Source of the DNA: Salinarchaeum laminariae | Lineage (GTDB): Archaea > Halobacteriota > Halobacteria > Halobacteriales > Salinarchaeaceae | Assembly: GCF_023204835.1 (NCBI RefSeq) | Contig: NZ_CP096270.1 | Span: 1,302,001 to 1,366,000, forward strand | Direction: 5' to 3' | DNA length: 64,000 nucleotides | Part shown: one piece after another, positions 8,726-17,442 of the stretch | How positions within the stretch are numbered: position 1 is the first letter of the stretch | Layout: every line of letters begins with the position of its first letter | Position numbers and translations under genes: made by a program | The notes under the pieces: generated by a model | What the model was told of the DNA's origin: nothing | Database searches by the model: none | What the model saw: the letters and a program-made list of their open reading frames with translations, nothing else

Positions 8726-9931
8726 TCACTCCACGCCGAGTGCCAGCGTCAACGCTCTGTAGAGGCCGAACCCCATCGCGAGCGAGCCGGCGAGCGTGAT
8801 GAGCCAGAAGGCGATCGTCACGCCGATCTTCCGGCGGGAGACGCCCGCGCTGCCCGCCGCGAGACCGCCGCCGATCACGCCGGAAATGATGATGTTGTTG
8901 AACGAGATCGGGATCCCGAACGTGATGGCGAGCTGGGCGATGATGAAGCCGGGAACGAGCGCCGCGATCGACCGCCGGGCGCCGAGCTGCGCGTACTCGC
9001 GGGAGGTCGCCTGGAGCAGCCGTGGAGCACCCATCCACGCCCCCGCGAGGATACCGAGCGCGCCGAGTCCCAGCAGAGCGATGCCGGGTAGCCCCAGCTC
9101 CGTCGAGTAGAGGTACTCGAGTGGCCCGGTCGCCAGCCCGACCTGGCTGCCCCCACTGGAGAAGGCGACGAGGCTGCCGAGCAACAGGAGGAATGTTCGG
9201 ATTCCCTGCTCGGCGGAGTCGAGCGTCCGCCTGCGCACGAACTGGAAGGCAAGCAGCGCAAGCAGGATCGTGGCGAGGACGCCGACGGGATCGACGCCGC
9301 CAACCGAAGGGCCGCCGACCGCACGCGCGGCGAACCCCGCAAGCGATCCCTGGCTCTCGCCCGCGCCGGCCGGAATGATCCCGAGACGAATCCTGCTGAC
9401 GATCCCTCCGACGACCGCCGCGAGCAGCGGCACGCCGACGGTCTCTGGCACGTCGTCCCGCCGGAGCATCGTCGCGGTACCGTACGCGAGACCGCCGGAC
9501 ATCGGCGGCACGAGCAGCCAGAACGTGACGATCTCGCGGTAGGTGTCCGTCGCCGGATCGCCGCCCAGCGAGAGGCCGACGCCGACCATCGCGCCGGTGG
9601 TCGCGAACGCGGCGGGGACCGGGTAGCCCGAGTAGACGCCGAAAGCCATGAACGCCGCGGCGGTCAGCAGGCCGGCCGTCGCGGCGAGCGGTGTGATGTC
9701 CACGCCGAGAATCAGCCCGGAGCCGACTGTCTTCGAGATGCTCCCGCCCTGGGTCAGGGCCCCGAGTGCGGCGAGGATGCCGATGAGAAAGGCTGCGCGC
9801 ATCGTCGACACCGCGTTCGCGCCGATCGCTGGCGCGAAGGGTGGCGAGTTGCTGTTGGCCCCGAGCGCCCAGGCCATCGACAGGCCCGCGACCGTCGCGA
9901 GCCCGACCAGGGCCCAGAAGGTGACTGCCAT
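8726..9931 (-). CDS. PiT-family inorganic phosphate permease
   Basis: A 401-residue polytopic membrane protein with about 10 helices. The duplicated PiT signatures are visible: GANSNSPPFAPAIGAN in the N-terminal half (residues about 24-39) and FGIPISFNNIIISG in the C-terminal half, each preceding a hydrophobic hairpin. PiT carriers move metal-phosphate with protons or sodium. The haloarchaeal subfamily has a glycine-rich central loop, seen here as AGAGESQGSLAGF. The ATG at 9931 is chosen just before the first helix; an in-frame start at 9997 would add a basic extension. It is not linked to any pstSCAB or PhoU gene. Confidence 0.87.
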   Translation of the reverse strand: MAVTFWALVGLATVAGLSMAWALGANSNSPPFAPAIGANAVSTMRAAFLIGILAALGALTQGGSISKTVGSGLILGVDITPLAATAGLLTAAAFMAFGVYSGYPVPAAFATTGAMVGVGLSLGGDPATDTYREIVTFWLLVPPMSGGLAYGTATMLRRDDVPETVGVPLLAAVVGGIVSRIRLGIIPAGAGESQGSLAGFAARAVGGPSVGGVDPVGVLATILLALLAFQFVRRRTLDSAEQGIRTFLLLLGSLVAFSSGGSQVGLATGPLEYLYSTELGLPGIALLGLGALGILAGAWMGAPRLLQATSREYAQLGARRSIAALVPGFIIAQLAITFGIPISFNNIIISGVIGGGLAAGSAGVSRRKIGVTIAFWLITLAGSLAMGFGLYRALTLALGVE

Positions 9932-10045
9932 GCGATGCGTGCGGGCGATCCAACCGCGGATCGCCGTCGTGGTTGCCCTGTTGAACGGACGCACCAATCA
10001 AGTTACCGCAGCCCGCGACCGGTCGGCACGCCCAGCCGACCGCGC

Positions 10046-10681
10046 TCACACCGGCCCGTAGGCCAGCATGAGGGCGATTGCGCCAGCAGCACCGAGCGGG
10101 ATCGTGAGGTTGTCGTCGACGACAAAGCCGCGAATCTCCATGAACACGCCGTCGGCGAGGCTCGCAGCGAGCGCGCCGGCGGCAGCCGCGAGCGGAGCCA
10201 CGAACGGAACTCCGACGGCGAGACTCACGAGAAACGCGCCGACGAAGGCTCGTGGGCGTTTCACCGGCGTCGGATCAGCACCGCCGAGCACGCCACCGAC
10301 CGGATCGGCGACGGCCAGCATGAACATTGCCGGGATCGCGATCCGCGGATCGAATGCGAGCGCGACGATCGCCATCCCGAGCACGTAGAGCGCGTAGCCG
10401 GCGACGGTGTCGGACTCGTACTCCCGGGTCAGATGCTCGTAGGCCCACCAGGAGAAGGTCGTGCGCAAGCGGAGTAGCTCGAGGACTCCAACCGCAACGA
10501 CCCCGGCGAGCAGCACGATTTGGAGCCAGAGGTAGGGCAGGCCCAGCACGTAGGACAGTGGAACGAGGGCGCCGCTGACGTGGACGAGCCGTCTGCCGAC
10601 CTCGCCCTCGATCCGGCGACGGGCCGTGGCGGTGACGCCGTCGAGGCCGGTCTCGGCACGGTCCTCGCTGTGGTCTCGCAT
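10046..10681 (-). CDS. Dolichol kinase/CTP-transferase-like membrane protein
   Basis: A 211-residue integral membrane protein with six to seven helices. The N-terminal GRRLVHVSGALVPL motif and the later AVADPVGGVLGG plus KRPRAFVGAF resemble the SEC59/dolichol kinase and CTP-dependent DAG-kinase group, which phosphorylate polyprenols or lipids using CTP. In haloarchaea this could feed dolichol phosphate into N-glycosylation or lipid recycling; the substrate is inferred. It overlaps the end of glyS by three bases or more (a GTG at 10687 is an alternative start), so the two are probably cotranscribed and coupled. Confidence 0.75.
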   Translation of the reverse strand: MRDHSEDRAETGLDGVTATARRRIEGEVGRRLVHVSGALVPLSYVLGLPYLWLQIVLLAGVVAVGVLELLRLRTTFSWWAYEHLTREYESDTVAGYALYVLGMAIVALAFDPRIAIPAMFMLAVADPVGGVLGGADPTPVKRPRAFVGAFLVSLAVGVPFVAPLAAAAGALAASLADGVFMEIRGFVVDDNLTIPLGAAGAIALMLAYGPV

Positions 10682-10683
10682 CG

Positions 10684-12480
10684 TCACTCCGCCGCCGGAG
10701 CGTCCTCCGCGAGCGCGTCGAAGGATCGGACGCCATCGCGGAGGTCTCGACAGAGCCGCGGGAGGGCCTCGATGTCCACGCGGATCTGCTCCGTGGAGTC
10801 GCGCTCGCGGATCGTCACGGTGTCGTCCTCCAGCGAGTCGTGGTCCACGGTGACACAGAAGGGCGTCCCGACCTCGTCCTGGCGGCGGTACCGCCGGCCT
10901 ATGGCGCCCGAGTCGTCGTACGTCACAGAGAGGCCGGCCTCCCGAAGTTCGGACGCTATCTCACCTGCGCGCTCACCCATGCCGTCCTTGTCCATCAGCG
11001 GGAAGACGCCGACGGTGGTCGGCGCGACCTCGGAATCGAGCGCGAGGTACGCGCGCTCCTCGCCGTCGATCTCGTCCTCGCGGTAGGCGTGCTCGACCAG
11101 CACGTAGAGGAGCCGATCGACGCCGAAGGAGGGTTCGACGACGTGCGGGCGGAGGTGCTCGCCGGCCTCGGTGACTTCCTCGACGGCGTAGCCGGTGTGT
11201 TCGAAGGGGACTTCGTAGGTCTCACCGTCGACGTCCACGTCGACCGTGCCGGCGGGTTCCGCTGCCGCTGCGTCGAACCGATTGGGTGCCTCGCCAGCGA
11301 GCTCCTCCAGCGCGTCGGCGACGTCGCCAGCCGCACCGCCGAAGGCCGGGCCGAGCTCGCTCATGTCGGGATCGACCGTGGCTTGCTTCGTCGTCTGTGG
11401 CTCGTCGTACTGTTTGAAGACGGTGAACTCCTCCTCGCTGTGCTCGGCGTGTTTCGAGAGGTCGTAGTCCGAGCGGTAGGAGAAGCCGGCCATCTCGATC
11501 CAGTCGCCGGCGGCGAACCCCTCGGCGTCCCAGCAGTCACTCGAGTAGTGGGCGAGCTCGCCCGGGAGGTGCTGGCGGAACCGGAACCGGTCCATGTCGA
11601 CGCCGACGCGGTCGTACCAGCGCTTCGTGAGGCCGAGGTAGTAGGCGATCCAGTCGCTCTCCACGATGCCGTCCTCGACGGCTTCGGCGACGGTCGCGCG
11701 GATCGGCTCGCCGTCGTCGGCCTGCTGTTCGGAGACGGGGTAGAATGTGCACTCGACGTCGGCCACGGCGTCGAGATCCGGCTCGTCGACCTCGGGATCG
11801 ATGAAATGCTCCAGCTCCGCCTGCGTGAACTCCCGCGTCCGGATGATCGACTTCCGTGGGCTAATCTCGTTGCGGTAGGCGCGACCGATCTGCGTGACGC
11901 CGAAGGGGAGCTGGCCCCGGGCGTACTGTTTGAGCCGCGGGAACTCGACGAAGATGCCCTGGGCGGTCTCGGGCCGCAGGTAGCCCGGCTGGGAGTCGCC
12001 GGGGCCGATGTTCGTGCCGAACATGAGGTTGAAATCCTCGACGGGCTCGCCGGCGAGGTCGGCACCGCAGGTCGGGCAGCCGATCTCGAACTCTCTGAGT
12101 AGCTCCTCGACCTCGGGGATCGGCAGGGCTTCGGCGTCCTCGACGTCCGAGCCCGGCGCGTCCTCGATCAGGTGGTCCGCACGGTGGCTCTCACCACACT
12201 CTGCGCACTCGACGAGCATGTCGTCGAACGTGTCCAGGTGGCCGGAGGCCTCGAAGACGGCCTCGGGCATGATCGTCGGCGCGTCGACCAGTTGGTGACC
12301 CTCCGCGATGGCGAAACGATCGCGCCAGGCGTCCTCGACGTTCTGCTTGAGGCCGGCGCCCTGCGGGCCGTAGGTGTAGAATCCGGCGACGCCGCCGTAG
12401 GCCTGTGCCGTCTGGAAGAAGTAGCCGCGGCGCTTTGCGAGTTCGACGACGTCCTCTGAGATGTCTTCGTGTGGTGGCAT
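10684..12480 (-). CDS. glyS: Glycyl-tRNA synthetase (archaeal/eukaryotic alpha2 type)
   Basis: A 598-residue class II synthetase that charges tRNA-Gly. Motif 1 and the catalytic core follow FYTYGPQGAGLKQNVEDAW; motif 2 is near AYRNEISPRK...IRTREFTQAE. Motif 3 lies near PSFGVDRLLYVLVEHAY, followed by the anticodon-binding domain from about residue 480 (VGVFPLMDKDGMGE). Two zinc-binding pairs, CAECGESH and CPTCGAD, flank an acidic loop. The start MPPHEDISEDV is chosen over a codon three residues upstream. It lies 15 bases downstream of the CBS protein gene on the same strand and overlaps the lipid kinase-like gene, suggesting one operon. Confidence 0.95.
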   Translation of the reverse strand: MPPHEDISEDVVELAKRRGYFFQTAQAYGGVAGFYTYGPQGAGLKQNVEDAWRDRFAIAEGHQLVDAPTIMPEAVFEASGHLDTFDDMLVECAECGESHRADHLIEDAPGSDVEDAEALPIPEVEELLREFEIGCPTCGADLAGEPVEDFNLMFGTNIGPGDSQPGYLRPETAQGIFVEFPRLKQYARGQLPFGVTQIGRAYRNEISPRKSIIRTREFTQAELEHFIDPEVDEPDLDAVADVECTFYPVSEQQADDGEPIRATVAEAVEDGIVESDWIAYYLGLTKRWYDRVGVDMDRFRFRQHLPGELAHYSSDCWDAEGFAAGDWIEMAGFSYRSDYDLSKHAEHSEEEFTVFKQYDEPQTTKQATVDPDMSELGPAFGGAAGDVADALEELAGEAPNRFDAAAAEPAGTVDVDVDGETYEVPFEHTGYAVEEVTEAGEHLRPHVVEPSFGVDRLLYVLVEHAYREDEIDGEERAYLALDSEVAPTTVGVFPLMDKDGMGERAGEIASELREAGLSVTYDDSGAIGRRYRRQDEVGTPFCVTVDHDSLEDDTVTIRERDSTEQIRVDIEALPRLCRDLRDGVRSFDALAEDAPAAE

Positions 12481-12495
12481 AGACAACACTCCGCG

Positions 12496-13377
12496 TTAGG
12501 CGTCTGCGATCGCGGCCAGCAGATCGACGTCGCGAACGATGCCGGCGAGACCGTCGCCGCTGACCAGCGGAATCTGTTCGACGTCGTGGGTGATCATCGC
12601 CTGGGCGGCGTCCTTCGCGGTCTTGGATTGGGAGATCGTGACCACGTCGGCGGTCATGAACTCCGAAACGGGGCCCTCGGGCAGTTCGACGTCACGCGTG
12701 GTCACGGAGCGGCTGCCGACGCCCTTGATTCCCTCCCACATCCAGTCGTCGTCCTGGTCGGCGAAGGAGTTGCCAGTCTTCGTCTCGCCCTCGACGACCT
12801 CGGCGACCTCGATGACGTCCTGCTCGGTGAACACGCCGGCCATCCCGGCCTCGTCGTCGAGCACGACGGCGTAGGGCATGTCGGCGTGGAACAGCTGCCG
12901 TTCCGCGACCGCGAGCGGCGTCGCCTCGTAGGCCGTGATGACCGAGCGCGTGGCGATGTCGCCAGCCAGCGCGTCACCGGGAACGTCGCCCTCAGCGATC
13001 GCCTTCACGACGTCCGTGATCGTGACGATGCCCTCGAGTTCGCCGTCGACGACGGGAATCCGTCGGGCGCTCTCCGCGACCATCAGCGCAGCAGCTTCGC
13101 GCAGATCCGCGTCAGCGGTCGTGGTCGGCACCTCTTCCATCAGCAGCGCGAGCTGGTCCTCGTCGGGCTGCTCGATCAGCGTCTCCCGGGAGACCAGCCC
13201 GCGGTAGCGTTCGGTCCCGTTCTCGATTTTCACGACGGGGACCGACGAGAAGGCGCCTTCGCGGAGGTGTTCCAGGGCGTCATCGCGACTGCCCGGTAGC
13301 TCGACCGTGACGAGCTCCGAGCGCGACGTCATTGCGTCCGAGACGTTCATGCCCCGCCGTAGGTCCAATTCCGGCAT
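12496..13377 (-). CDS. Four-CBS-domain protein
   Basis: A 293-residue soluble protein made of two Bateman modules, that is four CBS repeats and nothing else. Repeat hallmarks include FSSVPVVKIENG, ARRIPVVDGELEGIVTITD, MPYAVVLDDEAGMAGVFTEQD and VEQIPLVSGDGLAGIVRDVD. CBS pairs bind adenosine nucleotides or SAM and act as energy sensors. No catalytic domain is present, so it probably regulates another protein. The start at 13377 (MPELDLRRGMNV) is typical of haloarchaeal homologues; an ATG at 13350 is an alternative. Long upstream frames to 13965 run into repeat DNA. Position directly before glyS suggests cotranscription. Confidence 0.9.
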   Translation of the reverse strand: MPELDLRRGMNVSDAMTSRSELVTVELPGSRDDALEHLREGAFSSVPVVKIENGTERYRGLVSRETLIEQPDEDQLALLMEEVPTTTADADLREAAALMVAESARRIPVVDGELEGIVTITDVVKAIAEGDVPGDALAGDIATRSVITAYEATPLAVAERQLFHADMPYAVVLDDEAGMAGVFTEQDVIEVAEVVEGETKTGNSFADQDDDWMWEGIKGVGSRSVTTRDVELPEGPVSEFMTADVVTISQSKTAKDAAQAMITHDVEQIPLVSGDGLAGIVRDVDLLAAIADA

Positions 13378-13530
13378 AAACCCCGTGCTTTGTGCGACCT
13401 GTGGTGGCGGGGTGGTCTGGCGCGCTCTGGGTACTGTAATTAATCGTCGTCGTTGCGTGCAGGTCGCTCGATACTCGACTGTTGGGTATTGCAACCCGCA
13501 AACCGCGGAGTGGACTGAACAGCGAACCGC

Positions 13531-13650
13531 TTGGAAGCCCCCTCCCGCTCGACCGTCCGCGGCTCGGTGCGGTCCTCGGTCGCTGACGCTCCCTGCGGTC
13601 CTTCCGTCGCCGGGGCCGCATCGAGCGGTCGGCCCCTTCCAGTCCCACCC
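13531..13650 (-). repeat. Dispersed intergenic repeat, family A, copy 2 (inverted)
   Basis: Read on the minus strand this begins with GGTGGGACTGGAAGGGGCCG and ends with GAGCGGGAGGGGGCTTCC, nearly identical ends to copy 1 at 720-838. The middle diverges more. It lies in the 620-base gene-free stretch between the CBS gene and hisH, about 95 bases from copy 3, which points the other way. The rest of that stretch shows no gene. Confidence 0.7.
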
Positions 13651-13743
13651 CGCGGATCCTCTAACGGGCTGTAGCTGGCGGTCGATCCCCAGTGCAAAGC
13701 ATGCCCGAACAAGCGCCGCGCTTCGCTCCTTGGGACGAGTCCT

Positions 13744-13854
13744 GGGGGACTTCGGAAGGGGCCGACGGCTCGCGTTCGCTACTGACGTAAGCACTGGACC
13801 GAGCGGAGCGAGGGAAGCGCGCAGCGAGGTAGCGGGCGCGAGCGGGAGGGGGCT
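13744..13854 (+). repeat. Dispersed intergenic repeat, family A, copy 3
   Basis: It carries CGGAAGGGGCCGACGGCTCG, then GACGTAAGCACT as in copy 1, and ends with GCGAGCGGGAGGGGGCT. With copy 2 it forms an inverted pair in one intergenic region. It is followed by a small inverted repeat around CGTCGGGAGACCTCCGGTCTC (about 13873-13895). No coding potential is credible. Confidence 0.65.
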
Positions 13855-13999
13855 GTCGCGGGCGTGTCCCGCGACGTCGGGAGACCTCCGGTCTCCCGGA
13901 ATCCGTGGCTGTCTGCTGTGCCGTTCGACACACCAGAACTGATTTCTCGTCCTCGATTCCCACACGAAACACAGCCACAGAAAACCAATCGAACAGCCG

Positions 14000-14722
14000 C
14001 TACTGATCGGCGCAGATGTCGACGAAGTTGCGCAGGATCGTTAGCCCAGTCTCGCCGCTCTTCTCGGGGTGGAACTGGGTGCCGAAGACGGTGCCGTCCT
14101 CGTTGGCGACGACGCTCGCGAAGTCCCGGCCGTAGTCCGTGGTCGCGACGACAGCCTGCTCGTCGTCGGGGACGGCGTAGTAGGAGTGGACGAAGTAGGC
14201 GTACTCGCCGTCGACGGAACCGCCGTTTCCGTCTGCTCGTCGGTTCTCCGATCCGACGGTGTCGACGCCATTCAGAAGCGGGTGCTCACGCTCGACGTCG
14301 AGCTCGTTCCAGCCCATGTGGGGCACCTTCTGCCCTTCGTCGAAGCGGCGGTTCGTTCCGGGGATCAGATCGAGCCCGCGGGCGTCACCCTGCCCCTCGC
14401 GTTCGGCCTCCTCGCTGTCGGTGAGCAGCATCTGCATTCCGAGACAGATGCCGAAGACGGGCTGGCCGTCCTCGGCAGCCTCGAGGAGCGCGTCGCGAAA
14501 CGGGCCGGCGTTCTCGACGCCCTCGCGGAACGCGCCGACGCCGGGGAGCACGATGCCGTCGGCCGACCGGATCGCGTCGCGATCGTCGGTGATCTCGACG
14601 GCCGCGCCGGCGCGTTCGAGGCCGCGCGTGACGCTACGGAGGTTCCCCAGGCCGTAGTCGACGACCGCGATCTCGGCGAGCGCGTCCTCGCTGGCGTCGG
14701 CCGCGACCTGCTCCTGGCTCAT
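14000..14722 (-). CDS. hisH: Imidazole glycerol phosphate synthase, glutaminase subunit
   Basis: A 240-residue class I glutamine amidotransferase that releases ammonia for HisF in histidine biosynthesis. The core starts at IAVVDYGLGNLRSV (residue 18). The nucleophile elbow is GICLGMQMLL (C93), the partner motif is LPGVGAFREG, and the catalytic His/Glu are in FGTQFHPEKSG (H218, E220). PHMGWNELD is the HisH-specific segment. Two haloarchaeal features are an acidic 17-residue N-terminal tail and a hydrophilic insert near residues 158-173. Neighbouring his genes are absent, consistent with the scattered his genes of haloarchaea. Confidence 0.95.
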   Translation of the reverse strand: MSQEQVAADASEDALAEIAVVDYGLGNLRSVTRGLERAGAAVEITDDRDAIRSADGIVLPGVGAFREGVENAGPFRDALLEAAEDGQPVFGICLGMQMLLTDSEEAEREGQGDARGLDLIPGTNRRFDEGQKVPHMGWNELDVEREHPLLNGVDTVGSENRRADGNGGSVDGEYAYFVHSYYAVPDDEQAVVATTDYGRDFASVVANEDGTVFGTQFHPEKSGETGLTILRNFVDICADQ

Positions 14723-14881
14723 GGTTGTGGGTTCGCGACGCGACGGCAAACCGCTTTCCATCGGTGCAACGATGGCCGGCCGCGGCACAGACGAATCGCT
14801 CCGTCGCGCAGGCTGACCGCCACCGGTATCGACCCCTCGCTCCGACACGAGGCTTATTGAGCCGAAGCGCCAGGCGTTCGT

Positions 14882-15616
14882 ATGGTGCCGACCCTGGTCG
14901 CCGCTGCGATCGCCGCCCTCCTCGCCGCGGCGTTGCTCGGCCCAGCGTTCGACCGCCGGTCGCTCGGGATCGTCGTCTTCGCGGCCCTCGTACCGGATCT
15001 CGACGCGGCCGTGAGTCTGGTGGTCTACGGCGCGACCAACGCCGCCTTCCACAGCTTCCTGCTCCCGGTTGCCGCTGCCGGGCTCCTCTACTGGGACACG
15101 GCCCGCCGGGAGCGCTCCTGGCTCGCCGAGCGCTACGGCTGGCGAGGGATCCGGATCGCCTGGGTCGCCCTCGCGGCGTTCGTGGCCGCCGTCGCCCTCG
15201 ACCTGTTCAGTCCGGAGGGCGTGGCGCTGTTCTACCCGCTCCACGACCGCTTCTACGCGGTGACCGGCCGGCTCGTCTACTCGACGCAGAACGGGCTCGT
15301 CCAGACCTACGTGACCCTCGGCGGCGAGAATGTTCTCGCGGTCGGCTCCCCCGGAACGACGGCGACCCACCACGTAGAATCGTGGATCAACCCGACGCCG
15401 GGAACCGGGTTCGAGACGGGCGTCGAACGCCGCTTCCCGCTCGTCGAGCGCGGCTGGCAGGCGATCGTCGTGATCGCCGCGGTCGCTGTGCTCGCGATCC
15501 GGTGGCGATCCAGCGATTCCGTCGTGGAAGGCGGCGACGTCGTGGACGCTGGCGGTGTCCCAGACGATGGCGATGTCGCCGAGGACGGTAGTTCCGTCGC
15601 GGAGGTGAGCCGCTGA
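14882..15616 (+). CDS. DUF457/YdjM-like membrane protein (metal-dependent hydrolase type), first of two
   Basis: A 244-residue membrane protein with four to five helices. The conserved acidic pair LVPDLDAAV, histidine AAFHSFLLPV and WDTARRERSW resemble the YdjM/DUF457 family, often labelled metal-dependent hydrolases although no substrate is proven. A final helix (AIVVIAAVAVLAI) precedes an acidic tail. It overlaps the next gene by one base (TGATG), and the two proteins share the same arrangement, including a VYSTxxGxxQT motif, so they arose by duplication. Confidence 0.8.
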   Translation: MVPTLVAAAIAALLAAALLGPAFDRRSLGIVVFAALVPDLDAAVSLVVYGATNAAFHSFLLPVAAAGLLYWDTARRERSWLAERYGWRGIRIAWVALAAFVAAVALDLFSPEGVALFYPLHDRFYAVTGRLVYSTQNGLVQTYVTLGGENVLAVGSPGTTATHHVESWINPTPGTGFETGVERRFPLVERGWQAIVVIAAVAVLAIRWRSSDSVVEGGDVVDAGGVPDDGDVAEDGSSVAEVSR

Positions 15617-16287
15617 TGCCCGCCACGACCGTCCATCTCGGGTTTGCCCTGCTCGTCGCTGCAGCCGTACTCCCGATGGAGCGATTCGACCGCCGGCTGC
15701 TCGCAGTCTTCGCTGCCGTGGTCGTCTTCCCGGATCTCGATTCGATCCCGGGCTGGTGGCTGCCCGGCGCTCACCGGGCGATGTTTCACACGCTCGTTCT
15801 CGCGGGAGTGGTCGCGGCGCTGCTCTACTACGACACCCGCCTACGCGATCGGTCCTGGCTCCGCGAGCGCTGGGGGTCGCGGGCGGTGACGGTCGCGTGG
15901 GGGCTCCTCGCGACGCATCTGCTCGCCCATCTCTTTCTGGACTGGTCGCATCTCTCGGGAATCAACCTGCTCTACCCGCTCGCCGACCAGTTCTACACCC
16001 TCGAGGGGGAGCTGGTCTACTCGACGGCCGACGGCTGGATTCAGACGTTCGTGGAGTTCGGCACCGGCGCCGACGGCGGCATCGACGTCGGCCAGCAGGG
16101 CAGCACCGACGACGTGCACGTTCCAACCCCGACCGATCCGAACCCAGGGGGCGGCGTGGATCGGAACGTCGAGCGGATCGTCCCTATCGCCGTCCACGGT
16201 TGGCAGCTGTACCTGCTGCTCCTCGGGCTGTTCACCGTCGGTGCACGGCGCCTCCAGACGGAACCGCCGGTGGAGCGATCCGAGTAA
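15616..16287 (+). CDS. DUF457/YdjM-like membrane protein, second of two
   Basis: A 223-residue paralogue of the preceding protein. It keeps the family histidines better: TTVHLGFALLVAAAV at the start, FPDLDSIPGWW, RAMFHTLVLAG and THLLAHLFLDWSH. LVYSTADGWIQTFVEFG matches the corresponding part of its neighbour, and a C-terminal helix (LYLLLLGLFTVGA) anchors the end. The one-base stop/start overlap implies a bicistronic message with translational coupling. The two may form a heteromer; this is inference. Confidence 0.82.
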   Translation: MPATTVHLGFALLVAAAVLPMERFDRRLLAVFAAVVVFPDLDSIPGWWLPGAHRAMFHTLVLAGVVAALLYYDTRLRDRSWLRERWGSRAVTVAWGLLATHLLAHLFLDWSHLSGINLLYPLADQFYTLEGELVYSTADGWIQTFVEFGTGADGGIDVGQQGSTDDVHVPTPTDPNPGGGVDRNVERIVPIAVHGWQLYLLLLGLFTVGARRLQTEPPVERSE

Positions 16288-16356
16288 CTGGCGGTGACGG
16301 AGTTTCTGCCAGGATCGTACGCGGCGGTTGGTCCGGTGGTCTCTGGTCCGGTTCGT

Positions 16357-16611
16357 TCAGGCGCTCGCCTGTGGCACGATCGTTCGTTCCACGTACTCGA
16401 GAATGTTGTCGGACTCGGACATCGTCACGCCACGATCTTCGTCGACGAGCACCGGCACGCCACGCTGGCCGGAGACGCGCCTGACTTCGTTGCGCTGAGA
16501 ATGGGGCGCGTCGACCCAGACGGTCTCGTAGTCGACGCCCGCCTCGTCGAGTGCGTCTGCGACTTTTTCACAGAACGGACAGCCCTCGAGCTGGTACAGG
16601 GTGAGTGACAT
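16357..16611 (-). CDS. Glutaredoxin-like / GST N-terminal domain protein
   Basis: An 84-residue thioredoxin-fold protein. The active site is EGCPFCEKV (CPFC), the cis-proline motif is RGVPVLVDED, and the end has SESDNILEYVE, matching the glutaredoxin/GST N-terminal group. Such proteins carry out thiol-disulfide exchange; haloarchaea use gamma-glutamylcysteine rather than glutathione, so the partner is uncertain. The start MSLTLYQLEGC is chosen at the first beta strand. It is convergent with the DUF457 pair. Confidence 0.9.
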   Translation of the reverse strand: MSLTLYQLEGCPFCEKVADALDEAGVDYETVWVDAPHSQRNEVRRVSGQRGVPVLVDEDRGVTMSESDNILEYVERTIVPQASA

Positions 16612-16694
16612 GGTGGATGCAAGAACGTCCCGCACAGTAGCAGTTTCGGTCGGGTCAGTCCCAGTGCGGACCTGTCGTCGGAGCTATCGGTGAC

Positions 16695-16928
16695 TTACGC
16701 CGATGTTGCGCCCCAGGAGATCCGGGCCCAGAGCCGTTCGTACCCGAAGTACGTTCCCGTCTTGACCACGTTCGCGACGAGCCCGATGTTGAGTGCTGCC
16801 GTCGCGTCGTCAGTGAACGCGAACGCGACGGTGATCGTAATCGCGACCATCAACAGGCGATAGCACAGCGTCTTCACCAGCGACCGGGAGAGTCGTTGAT
16901 TCGCTTCTCCGGACGACGATCCGAACAT
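16695..16928 (-). CDS. DUF2061 family small membrane protein
   Basis: A 77-residue protein. After a polar N-terminus come KTLCYRLLMVAITITVAFAFT and the second hydrophobic segment AALNIGLVANVVKTGTYFGYERLW, ending with the ERLWxRISWG motif of the DUF2061 family. The family is widespread and of unknown function, sometimes fused to sulfate-metabolism enzymes. The ATG at 16928 is preferred; a start at 16967 would add 13 polar residues. Confidence 0.85.
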   Translation of the reverse strand: MFGSSSGEANQRLSRSLVKTLCYRLLMVAITITVAFAFTDDATAALNIGLVANVVKTGTYFGYERLWARISWGATSA

Positions 16929-17442
16929 GGAATGGCTCTCGGCGCGGTGGTAATCAATCCTCTGCATAACGAGAAGCTCCGCTAGTGAATGTGGTTACGA
17001 TCGTCGACTCTACGCCTCTCATCGTCCGGACCCACGACCGTTCACGTCCGGGGCTGGCCACTTGTTCTGTTGCCCACTTTCTGCGCGGCCTACTTCCCCC
17101 GACATATTCAGTATTGTCGACACTTTCCGTACTCGTCGCACGCGATGGGGTCGTGGAGAGACCGGGTGGTCCGCCCCATCGACGGTTCGAACGGCCCGGA
17201 CCCGACGCGAGTGAACCTGGCACTCAGTTTTATTTTTCGGTGTGATGGAAGAACTAAATGGCCGGACGTAACGATTGTTCATGTCCGATCAACGCCTGGA
17301 AAATGACCGATACGGGCTAGAATCTATTGACAAGTGACGACACGTTCGGGTAAATAGGTGAATATAGGTTGGGCGTACACCCGCGATCGGCCGCCCGGTC
17401 CGATCCGGAGCGTTTATCAACTACCGTTCGATAACTCCTACC
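16929..17442 (+). other. Gene-poor interval
   Basis: About 510 bases with no credible gene on either strand. Several short open frames exist but lack start context, conservation or composition expected of haloarchaeal proteins. Two related pieces, ACCGTTCACGTCCGG near 17038 and CGATTGTTCATGTCCGA near 17272, are noted but weak. At the right end the TATA-like CGTTTATCAA at 17411-17420 is the promoter of the small gene at 17443. Confidence 0.6.

Noticed and set aside
12496-13965. The CBS protein frame extended to 13965
   Set aside because: The extension reads through dispersed repeats and lacks similarity to CBS proteins; the start at 13377 fits the family.
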